This document shows positions 1 through 11,729 of a stretch of 64,000 bases of DNA, one piece after another. The position numbers and the translations under genes are program-made. How positions within the stretch are numbered: position 1 is the first letter of the stretch; each line of letters begins with the position of its first letter. The notes beneath the pieces were generated by a model. It did no database searches, was not told the origin of the DNA, and was given only the letters and a program-made list of their open reading frames with translations. Origin of the DNA: Symbiotaphrina buchneri (lineage: Eukaryota > Ascomycota > Symbiotaphrinales > Symbiotaphrinaceae); contig BCIG01000005.1 of NCBI GenBank assembly GCA_001599915.1, positions 762,725-826,724 of the forward strand, read 5' to 3'.

Positions 1-1709
1 CTTACTGTGAGATTATTCGAAATGCGCAGCATTATGTCTATATCGAAAATCAGTTCTTTAGTACGTATGTCCCCCAAAGCCGGTAGGTGTATGCTAATTC
101 CGCAGTTACTGCGACTGGAGACCAACAACACCCGGTCAACAACACGATCGGGAGAGCGATCGTCGACGCTGTCGTCCGTGCCGGTAAAGAAGGGAGGAAA
201 TTCAGAGTTATTATTCTTATACCGGCGATTCCAGGATTTGCCGGTGACCTTAGAGCCAGCGCTGCGGCGGGAACGCGGTATGTTGCATCAGTGTTTGCAT
301 GGAAAGACAGCTAAACTTTGCCAGGGCCATCATGGACTACCAATACAAATCGATATTGCGCGGAGAGCACTCGATCTTTGAGCAAGTCAAGGCACAGGGG
401 GTTGATCCTACAAGTAAGCTTCGAGGCCGCCCTCAGATGTGGCAGATCACTAACAGAGGCTAGAACATATTTTCATCTTCAATCTACGCGCATATGACCG
501 ACTGGCAAAGACACCCCAGATGAAGAAGCAGGAACAGCAATCTGGCGTTACATATCAGGATGTACAACGTGCACATGCTCAAGAGATCATGGGTAATGAA
601 GGTCTCAGTCAGGCAATCGACAAAAAGGACAAACACCATATTAGAAGACATAAGAACAAGACAGACAAGACAGGTTCCAGCAGTGACAGCAGTGGTGATG
701 AGGAAGAAGAGCATCTCCAGGATCAAAGGCGGAAGTTCGAGGCTGCACGCGGAGACGTCGGGCTAGATGATCCTATCGACAGTCTGGAATCAATAGCCGA
801 AGACGCAATGATTGAGGGTGGGCTGGTCTCAGAAGAGCCGTGGGACGCAGATGGAGAGGATCCAGAAACGGAGAAGGAGAACTTCGTCCAGGAAGAACTG
901 TATATCCACGGAAAGGTGAGTAGTCTTAAGGTAATGTAAAAGAGGACTTGCTGATCGATATCAGCTATGCATCGTGGACGACAGGATTGCCATTTGCGGA
1001 AGCTCAAATATCAATGACCGAGTAAGTGCCTTATGTGCTTAGACAGAGCAGTAACTGAAATCATCCGCAGTCGCAGCTTGGCTTCCATGACAGCGAGCTG
1101 TCAATCGTGATGGAAGATACAAGAGTACTCAAGAGCAAAATGGATGGAAAGCCCTACGACGCTGGTCATCATGCGGCGACCCTCCGACGGATGCTCTGGC
1201 GCGAGCATCTCGGCCTGATCCCGGCGCAGAAACTCGATGCGGAAAAAGACCCCAACGCGCAACCTCCTGGAGATTGCGAGAACGACAATCTTGAGGACAA
1301 GAACTATGAGATGGTTGCTGACCCGCTGGATGACGAACTTTGGAGCTTGTGGACGGATCGGGCAACAATGAACACGACAGTCTACAGAGAGCTTTTCAGA
1401 GCGGATCCAGACGACCATAGTGCGTTCCCCAACCCTCCCCCTTTTCACTACCCTATCCTGCGTGTATATGCTGAGCATGCCTGCACCACTACAGTCAAAT
1501 CCTTCGAGGACTACGACAACTTCCTGCCCAAGACGGACAAGAAGCAGGGCCACATCTTCGACGAGTACATGCCCGTGGCTGAGATTAAGAAGAAGATGGA
1601 CCAGATCAAGGGCCATTTGGTTTGGATGCCGCTGGATTTCATGTGTAATGCGAATATGGCCGAGAAGGGCATGCAGATTAATAGCTGGACGGAGAGTATC
1701 TACACTTGA
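1..1709 (+). CDS. spo14: Phospholipase D (PLD1/SPO14 type), 3' part, 5' end outside window
   Basis: Hydrolyses phosphatidylcholine to phosphatidic acid at membranes; the yeast homologue acts in sporulation and secretion. The reading frame opens with CEIIRNAQHYVYIENQFF, a hallmark just after the first catalytic site of eukaryotic PLDs. The second HKD motif is complete: IHGKLCIVDD followed by GSSNINDRS, across the exon joint 915/965. Exons by splice signals and phase: to 60, 106-277, 325-413, 464-915, 965-1021, 1071-1709. A further 75-nt intron at 1420-1494 is likely: it is in frame and its removal gives a better family match before FEDYDNFLP. The protein ends ESIYT, as PLD1 homologues do. An acidic Ser/Asp-rich insert sits at about 655-720. 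The first HKD and any PX/PH domains lie upstream of the window. Confidence 0.93.
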
Positions 1710-4700
1710 TTCGCGCTTAGGTATAGGTATACCCATAAGAGCAGACAGAGCTTGGAAAGACGATGGTGTTGATGCATGGCGGAGGGTTGGAAATTGCTTT
1801 TGGCTAATGCAGTTGGTAGAAGATGCCGCTGAGGGCTTCTGCGGGCGTAAGGTACTGTCGGTGGGCTCTCGTTTCGTGTTATGGCGTTTGCGATATAGGG
1901 AGTGGGAGGTTTAGGATTTTGTCATATGTTAATCCAATCTATCCAAATATGACTTCTCGTATCTCAACCTAGTCTAATGGACATCAGCAACACCACCGCC
2001 TGCTGCATTTAGTAACCCCACTGCCCGTATGGTACGCAAATGACATGACTGGCATCCATCTTCAGACGCGGACGGAGGTCAGACCCTGAACCCCCTTTTC
2101 TCCTCACCGCCACCTATTCACCGCTGGCTCCCTCCGCTGCCCATCCTTCCCTCGTAGCGAGAGTCCACATCAAATCGACGCCAACAGGCATAGATCGCAA
2201 GCCACACTATCCTTCTCGTACCCTGCTTACTGCACCCTCCGAAAGACGCGGCGCGAGTACTCCGTATGATCTCCAGCATCATGCGAAGCGCTCCGGATCG
2301 GTCCATCTCTATGCAGGCATCTCCTCTCCCCGAGCTTATGCTGCTTTGAAGGGAAAGCAAAAGCAAACGAGGCCTTACGGAGTAGGCGTGTTGTGGCTTA
2401 CGCGCATGGCTTATTGCTGCATTCCTCTATGTTTCGGATTTGCGATCCCGATATCCCTGTGCCCCGTGATGTGGAGCGCCCGTGGCGGCGAAGGTGTACG
2501 CCACATGGCGCACATCCCAGAGTCCTGTATGAATATATAGAAAACGTGCAACCGAGGCGCGGAGCAGAGCCGCCGCTCACCGCCGGCAAGGAAGACGGAG
2601 GGGATCGGGAAAGGAAAGCGAAGCGGATGTGATGGGTCACCTAGAACGGCCCAAGCACTTGGATCCCTAGGGCTGTTCCCGGGGCCCCGAGACCGGTGTG
2701 GTGAGAGCTGGGGAGAAGGTGAGATTGGAGGTCTCACTCAGTTCAGGGGGCGTGCTCGTGCTGTTTGGCTTCGAACGTCGCCGATGGCTTGCAGGGATGA
2801 GTGACTGTCGACCGGAAATTGAATCCCCCCTGTACTCTCGTGGCTGAGTGAGGATGTGGGAGGATGTGTCCATGATTTATCACTGTAATGTGGCTTTGGG
2901 ATATGAAGTTCGTTTGCAAGGCTGGGATTGGCATGGAGCCAGTGCCCGGACCGTTACACAGAGCAGTGCCGAGATGGAAACACAAACTGAGCGCTGCAGC
3001 TTCTTGATCTGCGGATGAGCACGAGGGACCACCGAGGACTGGGAATGGGAGGAAAATCTCCGGGACTCGGCTCCCGATCTCGAATACCGAGAGCTCCAAG
3101 CTGATGGATTTCTTTTGCGACGTCGCACATAGTGTATCCGTGCTGTTTTGAGACTCGAAAGAGGTGGGTGAGTGGAGACAATTGCTGACCGCTTCACCTT
3201 CTAGAAGCCGAAGGGGTTGCAATCGCGCAAACTTCAGACAGCCTGTTCATAACGATTAGCTAAAGATTTTCTTTATTGGCTGACGATCTTTCAGCCTTGA
3301 AGCAGATGACAGAACCCTCTCTTGCGGAGATTACCTCCAGATGTCCATCTGGCATCATCATCGAGCGTACTCTGTCCTTAGCATCTGTAAGGCCTTCCCT
3401 ATCCAAACCGTAGCGTCCGGTTGAAGCAGCTCAGCCCTGAACGCCGTTCAACTGAGCCAACGGCACCGCCGTAACCGTACGTTCGTCCCAGCGTGGTGGG
3501 CTCATGTTCCCAATCTGTTCCAAATATGAGGAGTCGTACTTGATCATCTGCACGCTACGTACCGTTCAGCCGGATCCCCGACGCCGGGATCCCTGTCTAG
3601 CGCACCACCACTTCTGTCCCGAAAACCTGCTCGAACCAGCAGGACTTGTCCAAACCGGCGGGACCTGCAGGCGCTAGTGTCGCAGATTGACTGGCCAGAT
3701 GGGTGCATCTCGAAATGATGGTGTCAGGAACATGATTCGATGTGTCTGCAGAACTTTGTGTGTGTGTCTTGCTTGTCCCTTTGCCGCCTGCACATGTGTA
3801 TGTACGCAGCTATGTCGAGTCGAAGATGCATAGATGCGAGACAGTGGATGCTGCGTCATCTCGCTGCCCGCCTTATGCCAGCAAGCTCGTTGTCTCTGCT
3901 GAGGTATCCGTAGCTAAGCTGGCAGCGCAGCCCCGCCCCGTACACTTTCGTATCAAACACATCAAACAGCGCTCGTCAGAGCCGTCGCAAACCTTCGATA
4001 ACCTGATCAAACGGCCAAGCTCCGTCCTCTGAACCTCTCCGGTCCGCGCTAGGAACCACTTAGCAACGCCCACGCGACAAGTAGCGTTGAGGTGCCTCAT
4101 CCGTCCCCTTTCCCTACCCCAAGATGGACAAGCTGGCGTCGGTGCCAGCAGTGGTAGGGCGACCGGTCCGGCGGGAACACGATCCCCATTCCCAGGTTTG
4201 CTGCCTATCAGCGCCGCCGCAGGGCCCGTGGGTCCGCAATGGTGCTGCTTCGATGGCTTGAACCTTTCATGCAGCGGGCTTCGGCGCCTTACCGCCTCGG
4301 GCTATTAGGTTTCCCTCCCGAGGACAATTGGCGCCGTGTTGGCGTGGCCGGGACCTGCGGCCGGAGGACCCAGCGAGGGTCGAAGGGGTGTCTTGGCTGC
4401 GGGCCATGACGCTGGCCGGATGCGCTGCTAGTCTGGCGTCGTTCGCGAGATGATGTCTCCCGGTTCGAGGACGAGCATGCTGGCCCCGCTGGCAAACTGG
4501 CGGTCAGCAGCTGTGAAAGCGAGATGGATGGATGGCGCCGCCGTTTGATCGATCTGTCGGGATATTATAAGAGCAATAGAGCCGCGTGCGAAGGCCGACC
4601 ATCAAGAATATAGGCCCGATCGAGCTGGTGCATGCACGTCGACGGAATCTCGAGGTGTGCTTCCTCCCATCATCTCCAACTGTCCATATGCCATTAAGGG

Positions 4701-4985
4701 GACGAGGCTTGCGTGGTGGACGTCACTATCCCTGGTTTGTCCGGACGACTTGGATATCTTCCTCCTTTCGTTCCTGCGTTGATTGTGCCGAGCGGACGGC
4801 GGAAGCGGGAGAGGCGGACTTGATTGATATCGCGTTTGGGAAGCGGTGTTGGAAGGACGTCTTGGTTCTTGAGTGGTGAGTTGGGAACGCCTCGTCGGCG
4901 CTGTGGGCAAGATGACCCGGGGCGAGTGAACCGATGCTGATTGCTTCGATTGCTTGCAGATACCGGATATCCTTCACCGACAGTT
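1710..4985. other. Intergenic, no gene seen
   Basis: About 3.3 kb without a reading frame that looks coding; the open frames here are short and of low-complexity composition. Two copies of the nine-base word TACGGAGTA occur (2258-2266 as reverse complement, 2376-2384). The right end probably holds upstream control DNA for the small cysteine-rich gene at 5391. Confidence 0.6.
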
Positions 4986-5058
4986 TTCGATTTCACGGTG
5001 GCCTCGTCATTCAATTTCACGGTGGACTCGACCATTCGATATCACGCTGGCCTCGTCA
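4986..5058 (+). repeat. Three tandem copies of a 24-25 bp unit
   Basis: Units at 4986-5009, 5010-5034 and 5035-5058 share the pattern TTCGATTTCACGGTGGCCTC followed by GTCA, with a few substitutions in the second and third copy. The array ends about 20 bp before a TATA box, so it could be a repeated activator-binding block of the promoter of the gene at 5391. No factor is assigned. Confidence 0.8.
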
Positions 5059-5076
5059 AGCCTCGACATATTTGTG

Positions 5077-5083
5077 TATAAAA
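5077..5083 (+). promoter_or_regulatory. TATA box for the 5391 gene
   Basis: TATAAAA on the plus strand, followed by a CT-rich leader. From 5084 to 5390 (307 nt) there is no ATG, which fits a real 5' leader read by scanning ribosomes. The transcription start is inferred to be near 5105-5115. Confidence 0.6.
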
Positions 5084-5390
5084 GGAGGTCTGCTGTTCTG
5101 TTGATCTTGCACATCAAGCATTACATCTCTGGATCTTGCAGTATCTATCAAACCTCATCCTCAACGTCCCATTACCTTCAAGGGCCAACCTCCATCTCCG
5201 AAAGGATTGTCAATCACATCACGATTTGACTCTACATCCGCAAACGCCTCTACCTCTCCGTCGATACCTCATCCTCTACCGAGTCCCTTGATACTACGGA
5301 GTCTACCTCATCACCTCCGATCCATCCCTGACTTGCAATCCTGCATCTCGACTCCAACCTCCTAGCTCTAACTCCAATAAACACTCCAAT

Positions 5391-5561
5391 ATGGCCAACT
5401 CACATGGCTGCGCCTGCCAACATGACTTCCAACTTATCAAATCCGATACCACACTCATGCTCTGGACGTGTGCTCTCTGTCACTCCGGCCCGCACTGGTT
5501 CATCTTCGAGTGCCGTTACTGCAAGCTGAAGACTTGCAGGCCGTGTGCTTATGGCTCTTGA
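5391..5561 (+). CDS. 56-residue eight-cysteine zinc-ribbon-like small protein
   Basis: Single exon, 56 codons. Eight cysteines stand as four pairs: C7/C9, C27/C30, C41/C44 and C49/C52 (CxC, CxxC, CxxC, CxxC), around the aromatic core GPHWFIFECRYCKLKTC. That spacing can hold two zinc ions. The ATG has A at -3 and is the first ATG after a TATA box about 310 bp upstream. No signal peptide or membrane segment is visible, so a nuclear or cytosolic place is likely. I recall similar short fungal proteins with this CHSGPHW...CRYCK pattern but know of no assigned function. It stands alone, more than 1.6 kb from any other gene. Confidence 0.72.
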   Translation: MANSHGCACQHDFQLIKSDTTLMLWTCALCHSGPHWFIFECRYCKLKTCRPCAYGS

Positions 5562-6840
5562 GCGGCAGCGGAGAGGGGGTACGTGGGTGGGTGTGTGTTG
5601 GGCAACGGGAAGGCTTTTTGGTAATGAGAAAGGAGATATGTGCGTTACCGAATCCGCAGATAATGGAGCGTGAAGAGATAGAGTCGTGAAAGCGGTTCGA
5701 CCTCACGGGCGAGAAGTATCATCGGCACTGGGATCTTTGGCTTGTTTGCTCGCCTGTGCTTCTCCGACCTCCTCTTGCACAACACCTGCGGTCAAGTCTC
5801 AGCCTTGCCTCCTTCTCCGGCACAACGCATCCTTCGTCTACAATCACCGACACTACTTGGATCTCCGAACCCCCAGCCTCATCTTGTCCTGCGTGATCTT
5901 TCCTCGGCGACACTCTCTCGAGCAACACGCAAATCGTATCTCTGCTGCAGGTAGCCGTTCCAGCAGTAGGAGCACGGAACGGCCCAGATGAGCATCTGCT
6001 CGCGCGGATGGCTGCATGTACGCACGCGCTACCGCTCGTCGATGGTTCGTTCGCTTTCTCTGTCTGTGGCATGGCGGTCTTGCGTTAGTGTGCTCTGCTG
6101 GTACCTTCCTTAAGATGTCTCGCACAATACTCTGCAACCCACGCTCTGTCCTTTTTGCTGCTCTATCCTCGCATGACTCGGATGATCTGCATGTGTTCCG
6201 TGCCTGTATGCTTTAGGTTATAGAGGGTTGGATAGATATCGATTACTACTAATAGAATGTCTTATATGCACCTCCGCCTCGGTGGTTGTCCCGTTTGACT
6301 CTTGCTTGCCACCTATGGAGCTATCCATCCGCCGCACATCAATATTCATCCCGCCCAGTTCTTCAAATGAGACCCCTGTAGCCGTTATTTGCTGGAGGCT
6401 GGCTGACTCCGCAGCACTGAAGTGGCCACGCGGTTGACCTATTCAACTGCGGTTTTGACAGCAGCATGAGTGATATAAGCGGACGGTGGGCAGCAATATA
6501 GAAGTTGGCTGGGCGGGAGTCTTTCAATGAAATTGGGTGAAGTGTGGTATTTGCTTCCAGCTATCTATCTACCCCCCTTTAATCTCTCCCTCCTTATCTG
6601 TCCGAGACGTTCTCTTGCACCATCCTCCACGTCGGTAACCCGAGGATCACCCAAGAGGCGGTGCCTTCTCTACTCGGCCACCCCCAACCCGCCCCAGGGA
6701 AGGGACGGAAAAGGGGTTGTTTGTGATTGCTCTGCCAACGCTCCGTTAAGAAACCAACGCGGCAAACGCGGTTGTTGGCTCTTGCGCTCCCCCGGGGGGA
6801 GGCGTCGTTGGGTTGTGTTTTGAGGGGTTGCGGGGGTTGG
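5562..6840. other. Intergenic, no gene seen
   Basis: Downstream of the small cysteine-rich gene. Several open frames of 60-120 codons exist on both strands but overlap each other and have no family-like segments, introns or start context I can support. Confidence 0.55.
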
Positions 6841-7020
6841 GGACGGAGGTGGGAAGGGGGATGGGTGGAGAAGAGGGGGAAGGGAAAGGGGACGGAAGGG
6901 AAGAGTAGAGGGAGGAGGGAAAGGGGGAAGAGGGTAGGATTAGAGAGGGGGAAGGGGAAGGGAATAGGGAGGAGAAGAAACAAGGTCAAAGAGAGGAGGA
7001 AGAGAGGAGTTGGAGGCGAG
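6841..7020 (+). repeat. Polypurine tract (about 180 bp)
   Basis: The plus strand is almost only G and A, made of GGGGA, GGAAGGG and GAGGAG words with a few T or C interruptions. It starts about 220 bp beyond the stop of the PRPP synthetase gene, which runs toward it on the minus strand. Apparent open frames inside it are compositional artefacts. Such tracts can form triplex DNA; any role here is unknown. Confidence 0.8.
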
Positions 7021-7243
7021 GCGTGAGAGTATGGATGGAAAGTCGTGGGTTGCAACGGGTAATTGATTGACGGATGTAAGACAACCGTGGTCGAATGTAG
7101 CTTACACTCTGCAACGTAATATTGTAATCTTACATCGTGAGTCTTTAAAATCAAAAGACCTGGTACGCCGGCCTCCTGTTCCCCGGCGCCGTTGCCGCGT
7201 TTCGTTCGCAGTAGATAACAGAGAAAAGCGAGAAAGACAAGAC

Positions 7244-9137
7244 CTAGTCGTCGTAATGCCAGAAAAGCTGAGAGATACTCTCTCCTGTGTCTGATCAGTA
7301 CTCATTCTTTTGGTGAGGAGAGGCAGCAACCGGGCCAGGCCCGAATCCGCGTGGACAAAAGCTTACCATAATGATTCCTCCGTATAGCCTCACTCAACAA
7401 ACTCGAGATATCCAGCACGATCAACTTGGTCGTGCTCTTCAGCTTCTCCGGCGGGATGGGAAACGAGTTCGTAACAACAATATGATTAATACAATCACAG
7501 CGCTCCATCTCCGTCAAGCAATCGCCGCCAAAAAGGCCATGCGTAGCAATGCAGTAGACCTTCTTCGCGCCTCCGCGCTTGACAACCGTCTCCGCGGCCG
7601 CGATCCACGTCCCGGGCTTGTCGATCATGTCGTCGACGATGAAGACGGTGCGGTCGCGCACGTTGCCCACGAGTGTGATGGTGTGCTCCAGCTCGGCGTG
7701 CTTGAGGATGTCTTCCTCGTCGTCGGATGAGGCGCCGCCGTTGTCCAGACCGAGGTAGTCATGGTTGGGCCCGAAGCGAGAGGATACTGTGGACATGATG
7801 CTGGCTGTCATGGGGTCCGGGATGGTGTCGTCGAAGGTGGTGCTGCGCTGGAGAGTGAGGTTGGAGACGGAGTTGGACATGGCCGAAATTGTGGGAGATG
7901 GATGGTCGTCGTCCACGATGTGGCCCTGGACAAGCCGTCCGATGATGACGTCCTGTGCTCGTTCGTCGGTGTACTCCTCCGCAGAGTCTTCGCTGTCGGT
8001 GGGGTATGCGGGTGCGGTACTAGCGCGTTGGAGACGCGGTGGTGATCTCTGTGATGTTTCGAGTTCGGCGAGGGCAGACCGAGCGAGTGGACTCGGGACA
8101 TGCTCGGTGGTGTGGTGCGGGCTAAGATGATGCGGGTGATGTTGATGGCTTGATGGAGAACTTCCTGAGCTGCCAGAGCCTCTCTGCTCTTGATCCTGGG
8201 ACGCCGATCCCCGTCTCTCTTCATTGACCTTGGCAAGAGGATCGATCCTCCTCACCACATCTGCATCAGGTGCAGCCTCTGTCTCTCCTGCCGCATCTGC
8301 GCCCATGCTCTCTAGAATCACACTGCCGGTCATACTTTGATGATGTGGTCTCCGTTTCTCAGTCGTGACAATCCCGAAGTTGAGTTTGAGAGCATCCGCG
8401 AGGGATGTGACACGCTTCGTTCCGCCGGGGTTCTTGCTAACGACGACCGCATCCCGCCATGTGGGGACATGATTTCGTATCCATCGGGCTATTAGGGGTT
8501 CCGCATAGAGGTTATCGACTGGTTGAGAGAAGAATCCTTGCATTTGTGTAGCCTAATTCGTCAGCAATGGCTCGATAACCGGCACCCACAGACATACATG
8601 GAGGTCTATTGTTATGACGTGATGAACACCTGCTATGGATAGGAGATTTGCGAGTAATCGAGCCGTTATAGCACCTCTGTGTGACTTTTTCTTGCTTTGT
8701 CGCGAGTAAGGAAAGTATGGCAGGACAGCTGGAGGAGTCAGCATATAGCCCCGGGGACGCAGACCAGCTTTCCTACCTGTGATTGACTTTGCTGAGCCAC
8801 CTTTACACGCATTGATCATTATAAGCAGCTCCACCACATCGTCGTTGGTCCTGACTCATCAGCCATGTCTCTGGGTCATGGAGGGGTTATCGTACTTCCC
8901 ACTCCCGCTCTGTACAATAAACACATCTTGATCCCGAATTGATGTAGCTAGAGAACAAAGGAATCAGTCTGAACTCCATGTCCGAGCGGATAGGCTATTC
9001 TTACAGATCCCGACGCTGGTCTCCCCATTGGCGAATTTTTTGAGCTCACACTTAGCCGGTTGTACGCCAAGCCGCTCACAGATGGCATCCACCAGCATTG
9101 GGTGAGATGACCCGGAGAAGATCTTCGCGTGCCGCAT
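7244..9137 (-). CDS. Ribose-phosphate pyrophosphokinase (PRPP synthetase) with a long internal insert
   Basis: Makes PRPP from ribose-5-phosphate and ATP for nucleotide, His and Trp synthesis in the cytosol. Exons (minus strand): 9005-9137, 8896-8947, 8777-8850, 8598-8728, 7367-8552, 7244-7284; phases agree and give 538 residues. Clear family blocks: FSGSSHP and FANGETSV near the N-terminus, [18 protein letters not shown], then [16 protein letters not shown], the PRPP-loop-type [13 protein letters not shown] and the ending ESISQLF. Residues about 203-423 are an acidic Ser/His-rich insert between RRPHHQ and VGNVRDRTV, as in yeast Prs1/Prs5 type subunits that carry non-homologous regions. Start at 9137 (MRHAKIF) fits the family; an in-frame ATG at 9146 adds three residues. 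The short last exon is supported by the conserved C-terminus. Confidence 0.93.
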
Positions 9138-9766
9138 GATGGGCAACCATATGCTATCTGCTAATGGCTCCGGCGGCGCGGTGCAGAATGGTAAAAAGCG
9201 TAGAGGGGTGGTGAGGACTGCTGGGTGCTCGTCCCACCAAAGCCTTGACGTTCAAATGATTTTCGAACGGAACTTGCCGCAACTATCGAGTAACATGTGC
9301 TTTGCGGAGTTGTGCGCTACAAACTACGGAGTAGACTCGACGATTGTGCTCCAACGATCATTCACCTTAAGGCTAATCAGGGCCTCAATGGTAGGAGTGC
9401 TGATGATGCTGTGAGAAACGGTATTGCTGTCGCTTCGTAAGAGGGGTGCGAAGGATGGCCTGGGGAGGGCGGCGAGATGGGTAAGAGCTATGCTTTCGTT
9501 TTCCAAGCAAATCAAACCGGGCTCACGGAAAGCAAGATCGACCATAGTCAGTATCTGCCTAGAGCTTTGTCACAAGCGACGGGGGAAGAGACAGGCAGAG
9601 ATTGATAGGATGCGTTCTTCATTGTAAATGCAACAACCGCTTCTCTTGATAGCTAGAGCCTCCATCATGTCTGAGCCTCCCGCCGACGCATTGCGAATGT
9701 TTCCATGGCCCTGAGCATACCGATTCCTTTCTTCACCATAGTGATTCACTGCCTAATGATCACAAC
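9138..9766. other. Intergenic: PRPP synthetase promoter and hemerythrin gene 3' region
   Basis: About 630 bp between two minus-strand genes. It holds one TACGGAGTA word (9325-9333). No coding frame or clear TATA box seen. Confidence 0.55.
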
Positions 9767-10549
9767 CTATTTCTTAGACGGATTGGGACCAGCAACCCTA
9801 GGGCCTGGTGCCTCCTCGGGGAACTTGCGGAAGAGATCGCCGAGGTGGTCGATAGGAGCCGCCAAAAGACCGGCGAGGGTTTCGAAGGGGGGCTTGTTAG
9901 GCGCCGCGGGATGTGAGCGGCTGGGAACGAACATCTTGGTACGACCGAAGGATGTGGCGATGCTCTGGCTCTCGGTCATGTCGAGGGCCTCTTCGAGCTT
10001 GGGAAAGTCATGGCTCTCTTCCTCTTTGATGTGTTGAGCGAGGTTCTCCATGAGGGATTTTATGGTCGGGATGAACTCCGGGTCGTCTTCCTTCATGTCT
10101 TGGAATCTCTTGAGCTTCTCCTTGACCTGTTGTGGAGGGGTGCAATGTTAGTCGACCATTGAAGACTAGGGATACTGGAAGGGGGTGGGGCTCACAATCT
10201 GATGCTCGTCGCGGTCCTTATCCGCAATGGCCTTGCCATCTGGCAGGTGCTTCTCGAACGCCGGGTAGACGACGAGCTCCTCACCAATGGAGTGCCGGGC
10301 CAATTCCCAGGTGAACATGTTCTGATAGCGGGTACGGGTGTCGGCATCCTTGGCGGTGATGATCTTGTCGTAGTACTCCTCGAGCTCGCGGTGGTCGTGC
10401 TTAATGGCGTCGGAGATGGAGTTGATGGGAGCCATGGTGACGCGAGCGGATGAGAAGAGTCGCGGGTTGAAGGCGGTCCGGCTTGCTGAGACGGGTGGTC
10501 TGGGAAACGCGCGGAGGGCGGTCGAGGTGAGGGGGCGTGCGAAAGACAT
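9767..10549 (-). CDS. Hemerythrin/HHE-domain protein, probably mitochondrial
   Basis: Two exons, 10196-10549 and 9767-10126, with a 69-nt intron; 237 residues. The N-terminus is rich in Arg, Ser and Ala and holds RLFSSARV, a typical mitochondrial cleavage context, so import into the matrix is likely. The hemerythrin four-helix fold starts at IKHDHRELEEYY (His51, His53), followed by RHSIGEELVVYPAFEKHL, DEHQIVKEKLKRF and HIKEEESHDFPKLEE, giving the His/Glu ligands of a di-iron centre. Fungal members are linked to oxygen, nitric oxide or iron handling; the precise job is not known. A second ATG at residue 39, just before the domain, could give a cytosolic form. Confidence 0.88.
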
Positions 10550-11729
10550 GGTGAGGAGGTTGTGAGATGAGTGGAGGAGAGCAGGTACTTGTAGGAAGTA
10601 ATGGATGGAAGACGAGTGTGGTCAGCAGGTACTGTGCAGGCAAGTCAAGTCCAATCACTTATACGGCACTGCCCAACTGGTGAATATGAGATGTGAAAAC
10701 GAAGAGTGACGGAAGAATATCGTGAGGGGATGACCATAGGCGGCCTTCTTATTGGACCGGAGGCGCCTCAGCTGTCAGAATGAGCGGGCGGAGGGTGACA
10801 CGACGAGCTAATTTCACCATCATAATTACAACGGCATTCCTGCCAAATCCCCATCCAATGCCCCAAATCTAACCCTGCGGAAACTCGTCCGTCCGCCTTG
10901 ACGGGTTAGGTGCGGAGAAAGCTGTCCTGCTTGACCAATGGCCCTGCGCACATTTGCAATACGGAGGTAATGGCTCTCCTCTTCTGGCCGCTAACATGGG
11001 ATGATCTACGTTAGCTCCATCCGTTTATTCGTGCGGTGGTGCGAGGACAAATCCGCCCCAATGACACCGCGTAAATTGTGTGGTTGCTCCTCTGCCCAGA
11101 CAGCTGTCAACATGATGACATCACGATGAATTTCTTCGCTTCCCGAGGTCGTTTAGCGGACTTTTTACCCCTGACGCCAGAAGCTCAAGCTCCTGTGCGC
11201 CAGTACGAAGTGCAGTCAATATTCCTGGTATCTCAAGGCTGGCTTTCCAACAACAGTTGCACGCCCATTTTTGTAAGTCTCAGTCCCAGTGAAACTGGTC
11301 CTTTACAGCCCGATGATGCATAACAAACTGGCAATAATAATCTCCTTTTCTTCCTCAGCCCGCTCTTCACTCTCCCACTCCTTCAAACATGTCAGGTCAT
11401 GCTGCTTTAGATGCTGGGATTGCAATCAATCATCCCGTGCACCTCTACATCAATGAAAGCAGTATGTCATGCCTCTCCATTATGGTATCAATGATATCTG
11501 ACCCAATCCTGTTCTTCACGCCCGTTTAATCAATGTCAAGCGTCCTCTAGAAATGCCACCCTGTGCACGCACCCTTTCTCAAGAAAAAGCAGGTCCAGAA
11601 AAACCATAATAACTCCCATGAATGAAGATGATGCCATCGTATCGTCTAATCATACCGCCCCCAATGCAAAATAGGACAACTCCATCCGGTCATCACCAAC
11701 CGCGCCTCTTCCTCTTCTCGCGCAACAGC
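10550..11729. other. Intergenic, no gene seen
   Basis: About 1.2 kb: promoter of the minus-strand hemerythrin gene on the left and 3' flank of the minus-strand mannosyltransferase on the right. The one ATG frame of note (11078-11323) has no recognisable features. Confidence 0.5.

Noticed and set aside
11100-11130. TGATGACATCAC word as a CRE/bZIP operator
   Set aside because: A single imperfect site far from any start codon; too weak to claim.
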